Of a DNA stretch of 64,000 bases, positions 44,172 through 54,046 are shown piece by piece. The notes below the pieces were generated by a model. The model searched no databases. It worked only from the letters and a program-made list of their open reading frames with translations, and was not told where the DNA came from. The translations under genes and the position numbers were made by a program. Location: assembly GCF_007097245.1 (NCBI RefSeq), contig NZ_VJZT01000009.1:62001-126000 (forward strand). The letters run 5' to 3'. Position 1 is the stretch's first letter; each line of letters opens with the position of its first letter. Source of the DNA: Flavobacterium restrictum. GTDB taxonomy: Bacteria; Bacteroidota; Bacteroidia; Flavobacteriales; Flavobacteriaceae.

Positions 44172-45683
44172 CTAAAAACTCCAGTTCATTCCAAAATTAA
44201 AAACCCATTGAAATTGATTAAAAGGAGTTCCTTGCAAGGGGTTCATATAGTAGTTGATTCCTGGCTCCACATAGAGCTGGGTTTGATTAAAAAGGTGGTA
44301 TTGCACCGTGCTACTCCATAAAGCACCGTATACAAAATCATTTACATTGCTGTTTCCCCCTATTGCTGCACCATTTAAAAAAACATGATTCGAAACCAGT
44401 TTCCCCACAAATCCCCCTGTATTCATCTTGATACTGGTTTTATTGTGATCAAAAAGGGCGTACGAAACGGACATAGGCATTTCGAAATATTTCAGGCGTT
44501 GTGAGACTTCCCCTGTCGAAACCCCAATGGTGTTGCTTACGGCAGCATTAGCGTTGGCAATAAACAAATAATTAGGATTATTGGCCAGAACAACCAAATT
44601 AGCTTTGTCCGTGTTAACAATAAAATTGGTAACATCAATGCCCAAAGTAGCTTTCGTGCTGTAATAGGAAACATTGTTCAACTGCTGCCCGAGTTCATTG
44701 AGTTTGAATCCGGAACTCAAACCCCATTTTTTGCTGATGGTACGACTCGCCGTAACGCCAAAATTAGCGCCTTGCTTGGCATCAATTGTAGTGCCTAGTG
44801 CAGTGTTGTTTTTGTAATTTTGAGAGCTATTTAATCCTGCAAAAACACCCAAAGACCATTTTGAAATTGCTGTTTTAGTGGCTACATCTTCCCTTTTTTC
44901 TGTAGGTTTCGATTGGTCTAAAATCTGATCCAAAACAGCTAATTCTTGGGTAACTTTGGCATTGGTTTCATCTTTGTTTTGTGTTGGGGTTGTTGGGGTT
45001 TTTTCGGCTTTGGGAGTTGTTTTATCTGAAAGAACAACTGTAGGTTTAGCCGTAGCATTCAAAACCAAAGTCCCATTTTGATTGCTTTGGTTATTGCTAC
45101 TATTCGTTTCAGACTGTTTTGTTTGGTCGTGAATACCATCATAATTGGGTTTTTGGCTTTTTCCCGGAAGGGTAGCCAACGCGTTTTGGGAAACACTATG
45201 ATTGTCTTTTTGTTCTATCAAATGGGTAGATTTAGGAACGAGATTGTATTTAGCAGCCGTCCAAACCACTCTGGTTGCATTCCGTTTGTGGCTCGTTTTT
45301 GATGGTTGCTCCTTTTCTCGTTCGGCTATGGCTGCATTGGTATTATTGGATTGAAATTTTTTTGATGCTATTACTATAACTTTCGGTTGGTACACTTTGG
45401 CTTTGCCAGAAATTGTAGCTTTTTGCACTTGTACTACATTTTGTTTTTCGGGTACAACAAGTCCTCTTGCAGCGCCTTCAGTAGTAATGTAATGATACCC
45501 CAAATACGTTGGCACACCCAACCCTACCAGCAAACTAGCGGCTAGAAACCACCACGCTACTACTCGTTTTTTCTTTTTGGGTGGCGTTAACTGTTCCTCA
45601 ATAGCCTCCCACAATTCAGGTGGTGGCACACTTGAAAAATCTTCCATAGAAGAAAATAGTGTTTCTATCGTTTCTTTTTTCAT
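44172..45683 (-). CDS. Membrane-anchored ECF partner with barrel-like C-terminal domain
   Basis: A 503-residue protein. The N-terminal 45 residues (ETLFSSMEDFSSVPPPELWEAI) resemble the cytoplasmic part of Bacteroidota anti-sigma-like proteins. One membrane helix follows (about 44-65, VVAWWFLAASLLVGLGVPTYL), then a long Thr/Lys/Gln-rich linker (about 80-265). The C-terminal 230 residues are strand-rich, starting SKWSLGVFAGLNSS and ending FQWVFNFGMNWSF like an outer-membrane barrel. The start overlaps the ECF sigma gene by 4 bases. It may link an outer-membrane or periplasmic state to the sigma factor. Confidence 0.7.
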   Translation of the reverse strand: MKKETIETLFSSMEDFSSVPPPELWEAIEEQLTPPKKKKRVVAWWFLAASLLVGLGVPTYLGYHYITTEGAARGLVVPEKQNVVQVQKATISGKAKVYQPKVIVIASKKFQSNNTNAAIAEREKEQPSKTSHKRNATRVVWTAAKYNLVPKSTHLIEQKDNHSVSQNALATLPGKSQKPNYDGIHDQTKQSETNSSNNQSNQNGTLVLNATAKPTVVLSDKTTPKAEKTPTTPTQNKDETNAKVTQELAVLDQILDQSKPTEKREDVATKTAISKWSLGVFAGLNSSQNYKNNTALGTTIDAKQGANFGVTASRTISKKWGLSSGFKLNELGQQLNNVSYYSTKATLGIDVTNFIVNTDKANLVVLANNPNYLFIANANAAVSNTIGVSTGEVSQRLKYFEMPMSVSYALFDHNKTSIKMNTGGFVGKLVSNHVFLNGAAIGGNSNVNDFVYGALWSSTVQYHLFNQTQLYVEPGINYYMNPLQGTPFNQFQWVFNFGMNWSF

Positions 45684-46258
45684 GCTGTTTTAGACTTTAA
45701 GGCGGCCAAAATTCTATTTCTCAAATTGATTTTGGCTCGATTCAAATTCGATTTAGAAGTGCCCTCGGATATGTGTAACAATTGGGCAATTTCTTTGTGT
45801 TTTCGTTTTTCAAAAACATATAAATTGAATACTAATCGGTATTGATCAGGCAAATCCTGAATGTATTCTAGTAATTTTTCTTGTGGTATGGGAACTGATT
45901 CTAATGCTTCGTCCTCAAAACTAGCATCGGCAAGGTCGTATCCTTCGAGTAACAAAATATTTTTTGGGGCACCCTTCAAAGTCTTAATGAGCAAGTTGAT
46001 AAAAATGCGTTTCAGCCACCCTTCAAAACTCCCTTGGTGCTTGAACTGATGCATTTTTTGGAAAACCAATACAAATCCTTCCTGAAATACATCTTTGGCG
46101 TCGGCCTCATTTTTCATGTATTTCAAACAAATTCCATACAAAACGGGAGCGAACAACTGGTACAATTGCTGTTGGCTCGCTCGATCATTTTGCACACATT
46201 TTTGTATGAGTTGGGTAAGATTTTCGTTCAAGAAAAATAATTTGAAGGTTAATGCCAT
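45680..46258 (-). CDS. ECF RNA polymerase sigma factor
   Basis: A 192-residue sigma-70 family factor. Region 2: LFAPVLYGICLKYMKNEADA, KDVFQEGFVLVFQKMHQF and GWLKRIFINLLIK. Region 4: LPDQYRLVFNLYVFEKRKHK and EGTSKSNLNRAKINLRNRI. It is coupled to the downstream membrane protein gene by a 4-base overlap. It is a second ECF unit in the window, of a different class from 24512. Confidence 0.9.
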   Translation of the reverse strand: MALTFKLFFLNENLTQLIQKCVQNDRASQQQLYQLFAPVLYGICLKYMKNEADAKDVFQEGFVLVFQKMHQFKHQGSFEGWLKRIFINLLIKTLKGAPKNILLLEGYDLADASFEDEALESVPIPQEKLLEYIQDLPDQYRLVFNLYVFEKRKHKEIAQLLHISEGTSKSNLNRAKINLRNRILAALKSKTA

Positions 46259-46273
46259 ATAAATAAAGCCACT

Positions 46274-46675
46274 TTATCTTTTATAATGAAAGTGGTAGCC
46301 GTCGGGAAAATTATCATCCAGAATTAAACTACTGGCGTCAATATGGGAAATTACGTAAGTCATTCCGTCAAAAACGAGTAAATTGTGATCTAAATCATCA
46401 AAAATAGTTTTCCCTTGTTTTATCTCATACGCCACACTTCTAGTTTCTTGTCCTGTGGCATAGACCATTACTTTACCATCGTTTGTAAAAACTAATTTCC
46501 GCTCAATACCCGTACTCGTTGGGGTTTCAACACTATTACCGGTAATGCTACCCACTGATTTTTCCCAAATCTAAGTACCATTTATAGTACTAGCACTTTC
46601 AAAACCGGATACTTTATCCAAGGTGCAGGAGGAAATTCCTAAAAATAATACCATAATTATAGCTATTTTTTTCAT
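46274..46675 (-). pseudogene. Lipoprotein gene broken by an in-frame TAG
   Basis: ATG 46675 opens MKKIAIIMVLFLGISSCTLD, a clear lipoprotein signal with lipobox ISSC. After 34 codons the frame meets TAG (46573-46571) in the context NGT-stop-IWEKSVGSITGN. Without it the frame runs on to 46274 and gives about 133 residues. A Trp codon (TGG) changed to TAG is the simplest origin. The downstream part could be started at an internal ATG (46555) but would lack the export signal. A lipocalin-like stress lipoprotein is possible. Confidence 0.8.
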
Positions 46676-46724
46676 GCTGTTTTTTGATTTAAAAGGTTAA
46701 TTTTTTGATTTTAGAAGCACTATT

Positions 46725-47576
46725 TTATCCTGAATGTATTTTTTTAAAAACCAACATAGCGGCATTTTGATCGGCGGTATTATCATTGTCAAGATACACT
46801 TTGGCAACCATAGTGCCCTGATATAATGCTACATAAATTCCACCTTGATCGTGAGAGTCTGGTGCGCCATAGGTTTTGGTTTGCCCTTTCAAATTTATAA
46901 TTTCTCTAGGAATATTTCTGGAAAAATCCGCAAAATCCTCATTGTAAACCAAAGCTTGAGCATCATACAAACGCATCTCGTAATTGCCATAGCCAACATT
47001 TGAATAACGAAGCACTTTTTGACTGTCAATACCGTAAAATTGCTGGCATTCAGAGCCTATACATTCGCCTGCAAAACTCCCCAAAACCACATAATCTGTA
47101 TTTTGAGTTACCCGTTGAAAGTATATTGGTTTGGTCGTTTTTGGGATTGTAATTAACTCTTTGGGATAAGTGGTTGCTTGAGTAACGTTTTCGTCTGGTT
47201 GCGGTACACTTTCGTAAAAGCCAACTACCACTTCGCAATCGCTCTCCACCACCGATTGGATTTTGATTCCGTACCCGCCAGTAGGCTTAACCCCCGAAAA
47301 AACGCCAATCAACATCGTGGTTCCAAAATCGATTTTCTTTTTGGTTGCATCATCAACTGGCGGAACACACGGCTGAAAATAAGCATCAAACTTTTGTTGC
47401 GTATCCACCACAATCGCTTTAGAGGTAGTGGTTTCGGCAATCAAAGTATTGCAATAGCTGTACGTTTTGAAAGCTACGTTCTTGGTATTACCGCAAGAAA
47501 CAGATGGAGAATCGGTGTTCAAAGAGCACGAAATGATACTCAACGAAAGCATAAAAAAAGCACTAATTTTTTTCAT
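46725..47576 (-). CDS. PrcB-like lipoprotein
   Basis: A 283-residue lipoprotein (lipobox ISC, Cys 17). Residues about 45-165 match the PrcB C-terminal domain, with the core GVKPTGGYGIKIQSVVESDC and a later PKTTKPIYFQRV. PrcB was described as a helper of a surface protease in Treponema; here no partner protease is adjacent. Several Cys pairs (SCGNT, YCNTL, ECIGSEC) suggest disulfides. The C-terminal third (YEMRLYDAQALVYNED and on) is not recognised. Confidence 0.75.
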   Translation of the reverse strand: MKKISAFFMLSLSIISCSLNTDSPSVSCGNTKNVAFKTYSYCNTLIAETTTSKAIVVDTQQKFDAYFQPCVPPVDDATKKKIDFGTTMLIGVFSGVKPTGGYGIKIQSVVESDCEVVVGFYESVPQPDENVTQATTYPKELITIPKTTKPIYFQRVTQNTDYVVLGSFAGECIGSECQQFYGIDSQKVLRYSNVGYGNYEMRLYDAQALVYNEDFADFSRNIPREIINLKGQTKTYGAPDSHDQGGIYVALYQGTMVAKVYLDNDNTADQNAAMLVFKKIHSG

Positions 47577-47734
47577 AATAATACGGTTTGGTTCGTTTAT
47601 ATTTCAAAGAGTTCGCTAAACCCAAAAGGTTGCGTCACCGAATCCAAATAATTTAAAAAATAAATTAATATGCTCTTAAAAAGGAAGGACTACGTATTTA
47701 TGCGTACTTTTGTTTTTTTCAAATACCTCCTTTT

Positions 47735-49105
47735 ATGACGAATATGCTACTCTTTTTATTGGTGTTTATCATTGCATTTGCTATTGGCATTTTCATTGGC
47801 AAATTGTTGTTTTCGGCTCGCTTTCAATCAGAAAAAAGTAGTTTAGAGGAAAAATTAGTAGGTTTAAATGCCCAATTATTGCAACAAAGAGAGCAGGCAT
47901 TACTAGACAAAGCGACTTTCGAAAAGCAATTGCAAACTGTAAATCAAGAGAAAGAGACCATTAGAAACGAAAAAGATAGTTTTGCCATCCAACTTTCGAA
48001 AAAAGAAGTCGATTTTGACAATCTTTGGGAACGCAACAAAGAGCAAAAAGAAGAAGTCGAAAAACTACAGGAAAAATTTACCAAGGAATTCGAAAATTTG
48101 GCTAACAAAATATTAGACGAAAAATCCAATAAATTTACCGAACAAAACAACCTGAATATGAAAAATATCTTGACACCGCTGCAAGATAAAATTCAATTAT
48201 TCGAAAAGAAAGTCGAAGATACCCACAAAGAAAGCATTGATTATCATGCGGCTTTGCGCCAACAAATTCTGGGTTTGCGCGAAATGAATCTTCAAATGAG
48301 TAAGGAAACCGTCAACTTGACCAAAGCCCTAAAAGGAGATAGCAAAATGCAAGGCAATTGGGGTGAATTAGTGCTAGAACGCGTTCTTGAGAAATCAGGT
48401 TTAGAAAAAGGACGCGAATACGAAGTGCAACAAAGCCACATTACCGAGTCCGGAAACCGCGTTTTTCCAGACGTGGTGATTAATTTGCCCGATGGCAAAA
48501 AAATGATTGTCGATTCAAAAGTTTCCTTAACTGCTTACGAAAAGTACACCAATGAAGAAGACGAAATGCTCAAAATAAGCTATTTAAAGGAGCATGTCAA
48601 TTCCATAAAACGCCACGTAGAACAACTGGGCGAAAAGAATTATCAGGATTTATACCAAATAGAAAGCCCTGATTTTGTACTGCTTTTTATTCCCATAGAA
48701 CCCGCATTTGCCATCGCACTCAATGAGGACACGCTACTCTACAACAAAGCATTCGAAAAAAACATTGTCATCGTAACACCATCGACATTATTAGCCACTT
48801 TGCGCACCATTGATAGCATGTGGGCGAACCAAAAGCAACAAGAAAATGCATTTGAAATTGCACGTCAAGCGGGTGCTTTATACGACAAATTCGAAGGTTT
48901 TGTGGCTGATTTAATCAAAATTGGCAAAAAAATAGACGAAAGCAAAACCGAATACCAAGGCGCAATGAACAAACTCGTAGACGGAAAAGGAAACCTTATT
49001 GTAAGCGTCGAAAAATTGAAAAAAATGGGTGCCAAAGCCAAAAAAGCCCTACCCGATAACATCTTAAAAAGAGCCGAAACCGACGAAAATCAACTTTTAA
49101 ATTAA
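47735..49105 (+). CDS. rmuC: DNA recombination protein RmuC
   Basis: A 456-residue protein with an N-terminal membrane helix (about 3-25), a long coiled coil (about 35-175) and the RmuC nuclease-like core. Core motifs: GNWGELVLERVLEKSGLEKG (about 207), FPDVVINLPDGKKMIVDSKV and FLLFIPIEPAFAIAL-like VLLFIPIEPAFAIALNED. The family limits rearrangements between inverted repeats. Followed by two small genes on the same strand. Confidence 0.93.
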   Translation: MTNMLLFLLVFIIAFAIGIFIGKLLFSARFQSEKSSLEEKLVGLNAQLLQQREQALLDKATFEKQLQTVNQEKETIRNEKDSFAIQLSKKEVDFDNLWERNKEQKEEVEKLQEKFTKEFENLANKILDEKSNKFTEQNNLNMKNILTPLQDKIQLFEKKVEDTHKESIDYHAALRQQILGLREMNLQMSKETVNLTKALKGDSKMQGNWGELVLERVLEKSGLEKGREYEVQQSHITESGNRVFPDVVINLPDGKKMIVDSKVSLTAYEKYTNEEDEMLKISYLKEHVNSIKRHVEQLGEKNYQDLYQIESPDFVLLFIPIEPAFAIALNEDTLLYNKAFEKNIVIVTPSTLLATLRTIDSMWANQKQQENAFEIARQAGALYDKFEGFVADLIKIGKKIDESKTEYQGAMNKLVDGKGNLIVSVEKLKKMGAKAKKALPDNILKRAETDENQLLN

Positions 49106-49111
49106 CTAAAA

Positions 49112-49477
49112 ATGAAACGAGTACTAACCATTATTGCCGCCCTTGCCACACTTGTAGTGGTTGTTTATTTTGCCTTTATTTATTACGTTCCCTTTAGCGA
49201 AGGCATGCGGTCGGGCGAACTCATAAAAATAAGCCACAAAGGAGTCATTATGAAAACATGGGAAGGCGAGTTGAGCCAAGGCATTTCTGGAGCTCAAATA
49301 TTTACATTCTCGGTTTTGGATGCCGACAAACAAGTGATAACTGATTTACAAAATCTTCAAGGACAATATGTTAAATTATCCTATGTAGAAAAATACCGAA
49401 CTTTTTCCTGGTGGGGCGAAACACGCTATTTTATAACCGCCGTACAAAAAGAAAAATCTCCTTTTAACCAAAATTAA
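49112..49477 (+). CDS. Small anchored protein, unknown family
   Basis: A 121-residue protein with one N-terminal membrane helix (about 5-26) and a strand-rich domain, GELIKISHKGVIMKTWEGEL and LQGQYVKLSYVEKYRTFSWW. Such proteins occur widely in Flavobacteriaceae after rmuC and are sometimes mislabelled as 6-phosphogluconate dehydrogenase. Spaced 6 bases from rmuC and 6 from the thioesterase, it is part of a three-gene operon. Confidence 0.7.
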   Translation: MKRVLTIIAALATLVVVVYFAFIYYVPFSEGMRSGELIKISHKGVIMKTWEGELSQGISGAQIFTFSVLDADKQVITDLQNLQGQYVKLSYVEKYRTFSWWGETRYFITAVQKEKSPFNQN

Positions 49478-49483
49478 ACCATT

Positions 49484-50032
49484 ATGAATACCGGTTTCAA
49501 AACTGTCAAGTCCTCTTACATCACTATTTCAGAATTAATGCTTCCTTCCCACACCAATTTTAGTGGCAAAATTCATGGTGGCTACATCCTTTCCTTACTG
49601 GATCAAATTGCCTTTGCTTGTGCCTCCAAATTCTCTGGGAATTATTGCGTAACAGCCTCCGTTGATACCGTCAATTTCCTTAAACCCATTGAGGTAGGCG
49701 AACTCGTAACCATGAAAGCATCTGTAAATTATGTGGGCAAAAGTTCCATGATTGTTGGTATTCGTGTAGAAGCCGAGAATATTCAAACTGGAGTTGTCAA
49801 ACATTGCAACTCCTCCTATTTTACAATGGTTGCCAAGGACGAATTGGGCAAAAACGTAGCCGTTCCCGGTTTAATCATAACCACACTCGAGGAAGTCAAA
49901 CGTTTTAGCAACTGCTTGAAGCAAATTGACCTCAAAAAAGAACGAGAAATTCACGAAGAAGAATTCAACCACAGTGCCAAGGAAACACTGGCAAGCTTCA
50001 GCAAGTATAATGTTTTGATTGAGTTAAAATAA
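49484..50032 (+). CDS. Acyl-CoA thioesterase (hotdog fold)
   Basis: A 182-residue hotdog protein of the YciA/BFIT class: LPSHTNFSGKIHGGYILSLLD (with the catalytic Asp/His region), FLKPIEVGELVTMKASVNYVG and GIRVEAENIQTG. It would hydrolyse acyl-CoA to free acid and CoA in the cytoplasm; the preferred chain is unknown. Confidence 0.88.
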   Translation: MNTGFKTVKSSYITISELMLPSHTNFSGKIHGGYILSLLDQIAFACASKFSGNYCVTASVDTVNFLKPIEVGELVTMKASVNYVGKSSMIVGIRVEAENIQTGVVKHCNSSYFTMVAKDELGKNVAVPGLIITTLEEVKRFSNCLKQIDLKKEREIHEEEFNHSAKETLASFSKYNVLIELK

Positions 50033-50061
50033 GCATTATTGTATAGCTAACATTTGTATTA

Positions 50062-50190
50062 TTTGGGCGTGACCCTCCGTAAAAACTTCGGGTCGGGCTT
50101 TCGTTCCCGCTTTTTTTTTGCCTACCCAGTCAGGGTTCAAAACCCTAACTGGGTAGGCAAAAAAAAGAGCTCCACTACATCCCTCACGCA
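50062..50190 (+). repeat. Dispersed element with variable hairpin, copy 1
   Basis: Left end TTGGGCGTGACCCTCCGTAA, AAACTTCGGGTCGGGCT, then GTTCCCGC. The centre is a long perfect hairpin TTTTTTGCCTACCCAGT...ACTGGGTAGGCAAAAAA. Right end AGAGCTCCACT and CATCCCTCACGC. The same ends occur at 58118 and 63268 with different centres. Confidence 0.9.
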
Positions 50191-50257
50191 CAGCAATCAC
50201 CAAAAATACTTCCTCACAAACAAATCCTACGAACTATAGAGCTCGATTTATTTTCCT

Positions 50258-50435
50258 GACGGCATTCGCTTTTAAAAAGCATAATTTTCTTTAACTACAA
50301 ATTACACAAATTTACGCAAAAATGAACCCGTCAATAACATCATAATTAACTCAAACATACCAAAAACAGACTTTGAATTTGTGAAAATTTGTGGAATTTG
50401 TGGTGAAAAATTTTTAAAAGCGAATACCCTGTATT
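50258..50435. repeat. Intergenic island bounded by inverted GCATTCGC motifs
   Basis: GGCATTCGCTTTTAAAAA on the left and TTTTTAAAAGCGAATACCCTG on the right form inverted ends around 140 bases of AT-rich DNA with ACAAATTACACAAATTTACG and AAAATTTGTGGAATTTGTGG, which can pair. This looks like a miniature element. No gene is seen between it and 50503. Confidence 0.55.
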
Positions 50436-50502
50436 TTCCTAAAAAAAAACAAGAATAATTCTTAAAAAAAAGCTAACTTTAAGTACTCAATTCATACCAG
50501 CT

Positions 50503-51042
50503 ATGAAAAAACTACTCCTATTCCCGCTCCTATTTTTAGCACTACAAACTGTTGCTCAAAAAAAAATTACCACCACCAATGGCAGTATTACTTTTGAAGC
50601 ATCCGTACCTGTATTTGAAGAAGTCAAAGCCATAAACACTGCCGTAACATGCACCATAACTCTTGAAAACAGTGAACTTATCTGTAAGGCGAATATGCGT
50701 GCGTTTGTCTTCAAAAAAGAATTGATGCAAGATCATTTCAACAGGTATTACATCGAGAGTGACCGGTATCCGCAAGCACATTTTACGGGAATCATTGAAA
50801 AATTTGATTTAAAAAATGTGCCCGAAACACCTACCAGCTACCAAATTAAAGGAAAACTAAAAATTCACGGCAGAACAAAAAACATCAGCATTATAGCCGT
50901 ACTACAAAAAACTAAAATGGGGATTGTATTGGATTCGCAATTCGACCTGAACACGGATGATTACGGCATCGTTATACCAAATGTCATTATTGCCAAAATC
51001 TCCAAAACGGTAGCCACACAGCTACATTTTGTTCTAAATTAA
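50503..51042 (+). CDS. YceI-family exported protein
   Basis: A 179-residue protein with signal peptide MKKLLLFPLLFLALQTVAQ. The YceI-like lipocalin barrel shows GSITFEASVPVFEEVKAINT, MRAFVFKKELMQDHFN and YQIKGKLKIHGRTKNI. The family binds polyisoprenoid-type lipids. Its stop is close to the convergent epimerase-like gene. Confidence 0.8.
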   Translation: MKKLLLFPLLFLALQTVAQKKITTTNGSITFEASVPVFEEVKAINTAVTCTITLENSELICKANMRAFVFKKELMQDHFNRYYIESDRYPQAHFTGIIEKFDLKNVPETPTSYQIKGKLKIHGRTKNISIIAVLQKTKMGIVLDSQFDLNTDDYGIVIPNVIIAKISKTVATQLHFVLN

Positions 51043-51044
51043 AG

Positions 51045-51959
51045 CTATTTAGATAAACAATCTTCCAAAGCTTCCTCAAGATCTTTGAATTCAAAATGAA
51101 ACCCTAGATTTCTAATTTTATCAGACGAAACTCTTCGCCCTGTCAGGACAATTACGGCCATTTCGCCCAACATCAAGTGCAAAATAAAGGCGGGAACATT
51201 GGGCAACCAAAGCGCAAATCCCAACACATGCGCTAGCTTTTTGGAAAAAATAGTATTGGTAGTATTATCCGCTACTACAGCGTTATACGCCCCTTGCATG
51301 GCTGGATTTTCTATTGCAGCAATATACATGGCGCACAAATCGTGTATGTGAATCCACGGCATGTACTGCTGACCAGAACCCAATGCGGCACCCAATCCAT
51401 ATTTAAAAACGGGTAGCATTTTTTTTAGAAAACCTTCGTTTTTACCCAAAACCAATCCTGTTCTAATTTTTACAGTACGAATGCCTAAATTAGCAATTGG
51501 AGCAACTGCTGCCTCCCATTGCTGGCAAGTAACTCCCAAAAAATCAGACGCAGCAGCAGTTTCCTCGGTGCATATTCCCTCGCCGTTATAAGCACCATAA
51601 ATCCCAATTCCCGAAGCCGAAACAAATCCATCGAGTTTTTTACCGTTCTTTTTTAAAACCGAATACAACAAAGCAATCGATTCCTCACGACTAGCCCGAA
51701 TAGTTGCTTTGCGTTTAAGAGTCCACCGCTGATCTGCGATATTTTCTCCAGCCAAATGAATAATATAATCCGCTTGAAGCACCGCAGCTTCTTCTATTTT
51801 TTGATTGGTAACATCCCATGTATAATAGGAGACCGTTGTCGTGTTTTCTTTCTTTTCTCGAGAAAGAATCGAAACCGAATACCCCTTTTCCAGCAACATA
51901 GCTGTCAAATACTTTCCAATAAATCCCGAACCACCCGTTATTAATACATTCTTTTTCAT
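51045..51959 (-). CDS. TIGR01777 NAD(P)-dependent epimerase-like protein
   Basis: I choose ATG 51959 (MKKNVLITGGSGFIGKYL), which gives 304 residues; a longer in-frame start exists 7 codons up. The Rossmann motif GGSGFIG is at 8-14, and IIHLAGENIADQRW and SASGIGIYG follow (active-site Ser, Tyr). The C-terminal DUF1731-like region contains LGEMAVIVLTGRRVSSDKI. The family (SulA-like, YfcH) has no firm substrate. Confidence 0.87.
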   Translation of the reverse strand: MKKNVLITGGSGFIGKYLTAMLLEKGYSVSILSREKKENTTTVSYYTWDVTNQKIEEAAVLQADYIIHLAGENIADQRWTLKRKATIRASREESIALLYSVLKKNGKKLDGFVSASGIGIYGAYNGEGICTEETAAASDFLGVTCQQWEAAVAPIANLGIRTVKIRTGLVLGKNEGFLKKMLPVFKYGLGAALGSGQQYMPWIHIHDLCAMYIAAIENPAMQGAYNAVVADNTTNTIFSKKLAHVLGFALWLPNVPAFILHLMLGEMAVIVLTGRRVSSDKIRNLGFHFEFKDLEEALEDCLSK

Positions 51960-52076
51960 GCGATTTTTTTTAAGTATCAATTATTATTATTCAAATATAA
52001 AAAATATTTTGTTTAACTATATTAATAATTAGTTAAACATTACGTACCTTTATACTCTAATTTAAATGTATTTAAA

Positions 52077-52736
52077 ATGGCAACCAAAAAACAGGCACTA
52101 TCAAAAGACAGAATAGTATCCATGTATATGAATTACACATTGGAACACAATGAAAAACCAAAATCAGTATTTCATTTTACAAAGATAAATGATTTTACTG
52201 AAGCCGAATTTTACAGCTTTTTTGGCACTTTAGAAAGCATCGAAAAAGAGATTTTTATTATTTTTATGGATAAAACAATCGAAATGCTTGACAAAAATCC
52301 CGACTATCAAACCTACGATATGAAAAGTAAGTTGTTGAGTTTTTATTTTACGTTTTTCGAATTGATTACCGCCAACAGAAGTTATGTGGTAATGACCTTG
52401 AAACAACATCAAAACCAACTGAAGAATATCATGATTTTGGGCGATATGCGAAAAAAGTTCAAATCCTACATCTCTGAAATCATTACCGATGACTATCGAA
52501 CACAGCAAGAACGATTGCAAGAATTTCAAGAAAAAGCCACAACCGAATCGTTTTGGTTTCAGTTCTTGCTTACCATTAAATTTTGGATGGACGATTCCTC
52601 TGCCGCTTTTGAAAAAACAGATATTTATATCGAAAAATCCGTAAAAGCGTCGTTTGAATTGATGAATATCGTTCCTATTGATAGCTTGATTGACTTTGGA
52701 AAATTCATTTTCAAAGAAAAAATACAAAAAAAATAA
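52077..52736 (+). CDS. TetR-family regulator
   Basis: A 219-residue protein. Residues 1-60 form a divergent TetR-type N-terminus (KDRIVSMYMNYTLEHNEKPK and FTKINDFTEAEFYSFFGTLE), and the rest is helical. It starts an operon with the AarF-like kinase gene, whose ATG follows the stop directly, so control of that gene is plausible. Confidence 0.75.
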   Translation: MATKKQALSKDRIVSMYMNYTLEHNEKPKSVFHFTKINDFTEAEFYSFFGTLESIEKEIFIIFMDKTIEMLDKNPDYQTYDMKSKLLSFYFTFFELITANRSYVVMTLKQHQNQLKNIMILGDMRKKFKSYISEIITDDYRTQQERLQEFQEKATTESFWFQFLLTIKFWMDDSSAAFEKTDIYIEKSVKASFELMNIVPIDSLIDFGKFIFKEKIQKK

Positions 52737-54044
52737 ATGAAAACAATCGATTATATTCCGACTTCAAAAATTGAAAGAGCCACAAAACTCATGCAAACAG
52801 GTGCCAAAGTAGGCGTAAATTATTTGAAGTATTATGGCGAAAAATTGGTCAATCAGGATTTGACTCGCGACAAACTCAATGAAGATAATGCCGAGGATAT
52901 TTATGACGGACTCAAGAGCCTAAAAGGTAGCGCACTCAAAGTGGCTCAAATGTTGAGCATGGACAAAAGTTTCTTGCCACAAGCCTACGTAGAGAAGTTT
53001 TCGTTGTCGCAATTTTCAGTGCCACCGCTTTCGGGACCTTTGGTTTTAAAAACATTCAAAACAAATTTTGGTAAAACACCTTACGAAATTTTTGACGAAT
53101 TTAATGCCAATTCTGTAAATGCCGCAAGCATTGGGCAAGTGCATTTAGCCGTAAAAAATGGTAAAAAACTTGCTGTAAAAATTCAATATCCAGGCGTTGC
53201 TAATAGCATTTCGTCGGACTTGGCTTTGGTGAAACCCATTGCTATTAGAATGTTTAATCTGCAAGGAAAAGATTCCGATAAATATTTCAAGGAAGTCGAG
53301 GATAAATTGATTGAGGAAACCAATTATTTATTGGAACTCAAACAAAGTCAGGAAGTTGTTGCCGCTTGTAGTGCCATAGCAAATTTGGTTTTCCCAGAAT
53401 ATTATCCGGAATTCTCTTCCGAGAAAATCATTACGATGGACTGGATGACGGGGATTCATCTTTCGGAATTTACCGCCAAAAACAACAATCAAGAAGTAGC
53501 CAATAGCATTGGACAAGCACTTTGGGACTTTTATATGTACCAAATTCATATTTTAAAGAAAGTACATGCCGATCCTCATCCTGGGAATTTTTTGGTGAAC
53601 GAAAAAAACCAATTGGTTGCCTTGGACTTTGGTTGCATGAAGCAAATACCAAATGACTTTTACAGTCCCTATTTTGAATTAATTGACAAAAAAGTAATCG
53701 ATAATACCGCATTATTTAACGCCAAGCTTTTTGAACTAGAGATTTTGCGCACGGATGATTCCCCGGAAGAGATTGCTTATTTCACCACGATGTTTTACGA
53801 TTTGTTGTCCTTGTTTACCAAGCCATTTCAGGAAGCAACTTTTGATTTTTCGGATGCGTCGTTTTTTGAAAGTATTGCACAATTGGGTGAGCGATTTTCT
53901 AAAGACACGAATTTAAGAAAAATGAATGGCAATCGAGGTTCCAAACATTTTATTTACATGAACCGAACTTTCTTTGGTTTGTACAATTTAATGTTTGATT
54001 TGAAGGCTACAATTGTGGTCAATCAATACCAAAAATACCAATAA
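52737..54044 (+). CDS. AarF/ABC1/UbiB-family kinase-like protein
   Basis: A 435-residue atypical kinase. Motifs: [14 protein letters not shown] (the KxGQ-like segment, about 58-71), [11 protein letters not shown] (Ala-rich loop), LAVKIQYPG (Lys), [11 protein letters not shown] (about 279) and [13 protein letters not shown] (DFG). Family members support ubiquinone or menaquinone synthesis or lipid handling. It follows the TetR gene without a gap. Confidence 0.9.
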   Translation: MKTIDYIPTSKIERATKLMQTGAKVGVNYLKYYGEKLVNQDLTRDKLNEDNAEDIYDGLKSLKGSALKVAQMLSMDKSFLPQAYVEKFSLSQFSVPPLSGPLVLKTFKTNFGKTPYEIFDEFNANSVNAASIGQVHLAVKNGKKLAVKIQYPGVANSISSDLALVKPIAIRMFNLQGKDSDKYFKEVEDKLIEETNYLLELKQSQEVVAACSAIANLVFPEYYPEFSSEKIITMDWMTGIHLSEFTAKNNNQEVANSIGQALWDFYMYQIHILKKVHADPHPGNFLVNEKNQLVALDFGCMKQIPNDFYSPYFELIDKKVIDNTALFNAKLFELEILRTDDSPEEIAYFTTMFYDLLSLFTKPFQEATFDFSDASFFESIAQLGERFSKDTNLRKMNGNRGSKHFIYMNRTFFGLYNLMFDLKATIVVNQYQKYQ

Positions 54045-54046
54045 AA

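Noticed and set aside
46274..46555. The 93-residue downstream part as a complete gene.
   Set aside because: It lacks the export signal that is encoded in frame just upstream of the stop codon, so a broken gene is more likely.
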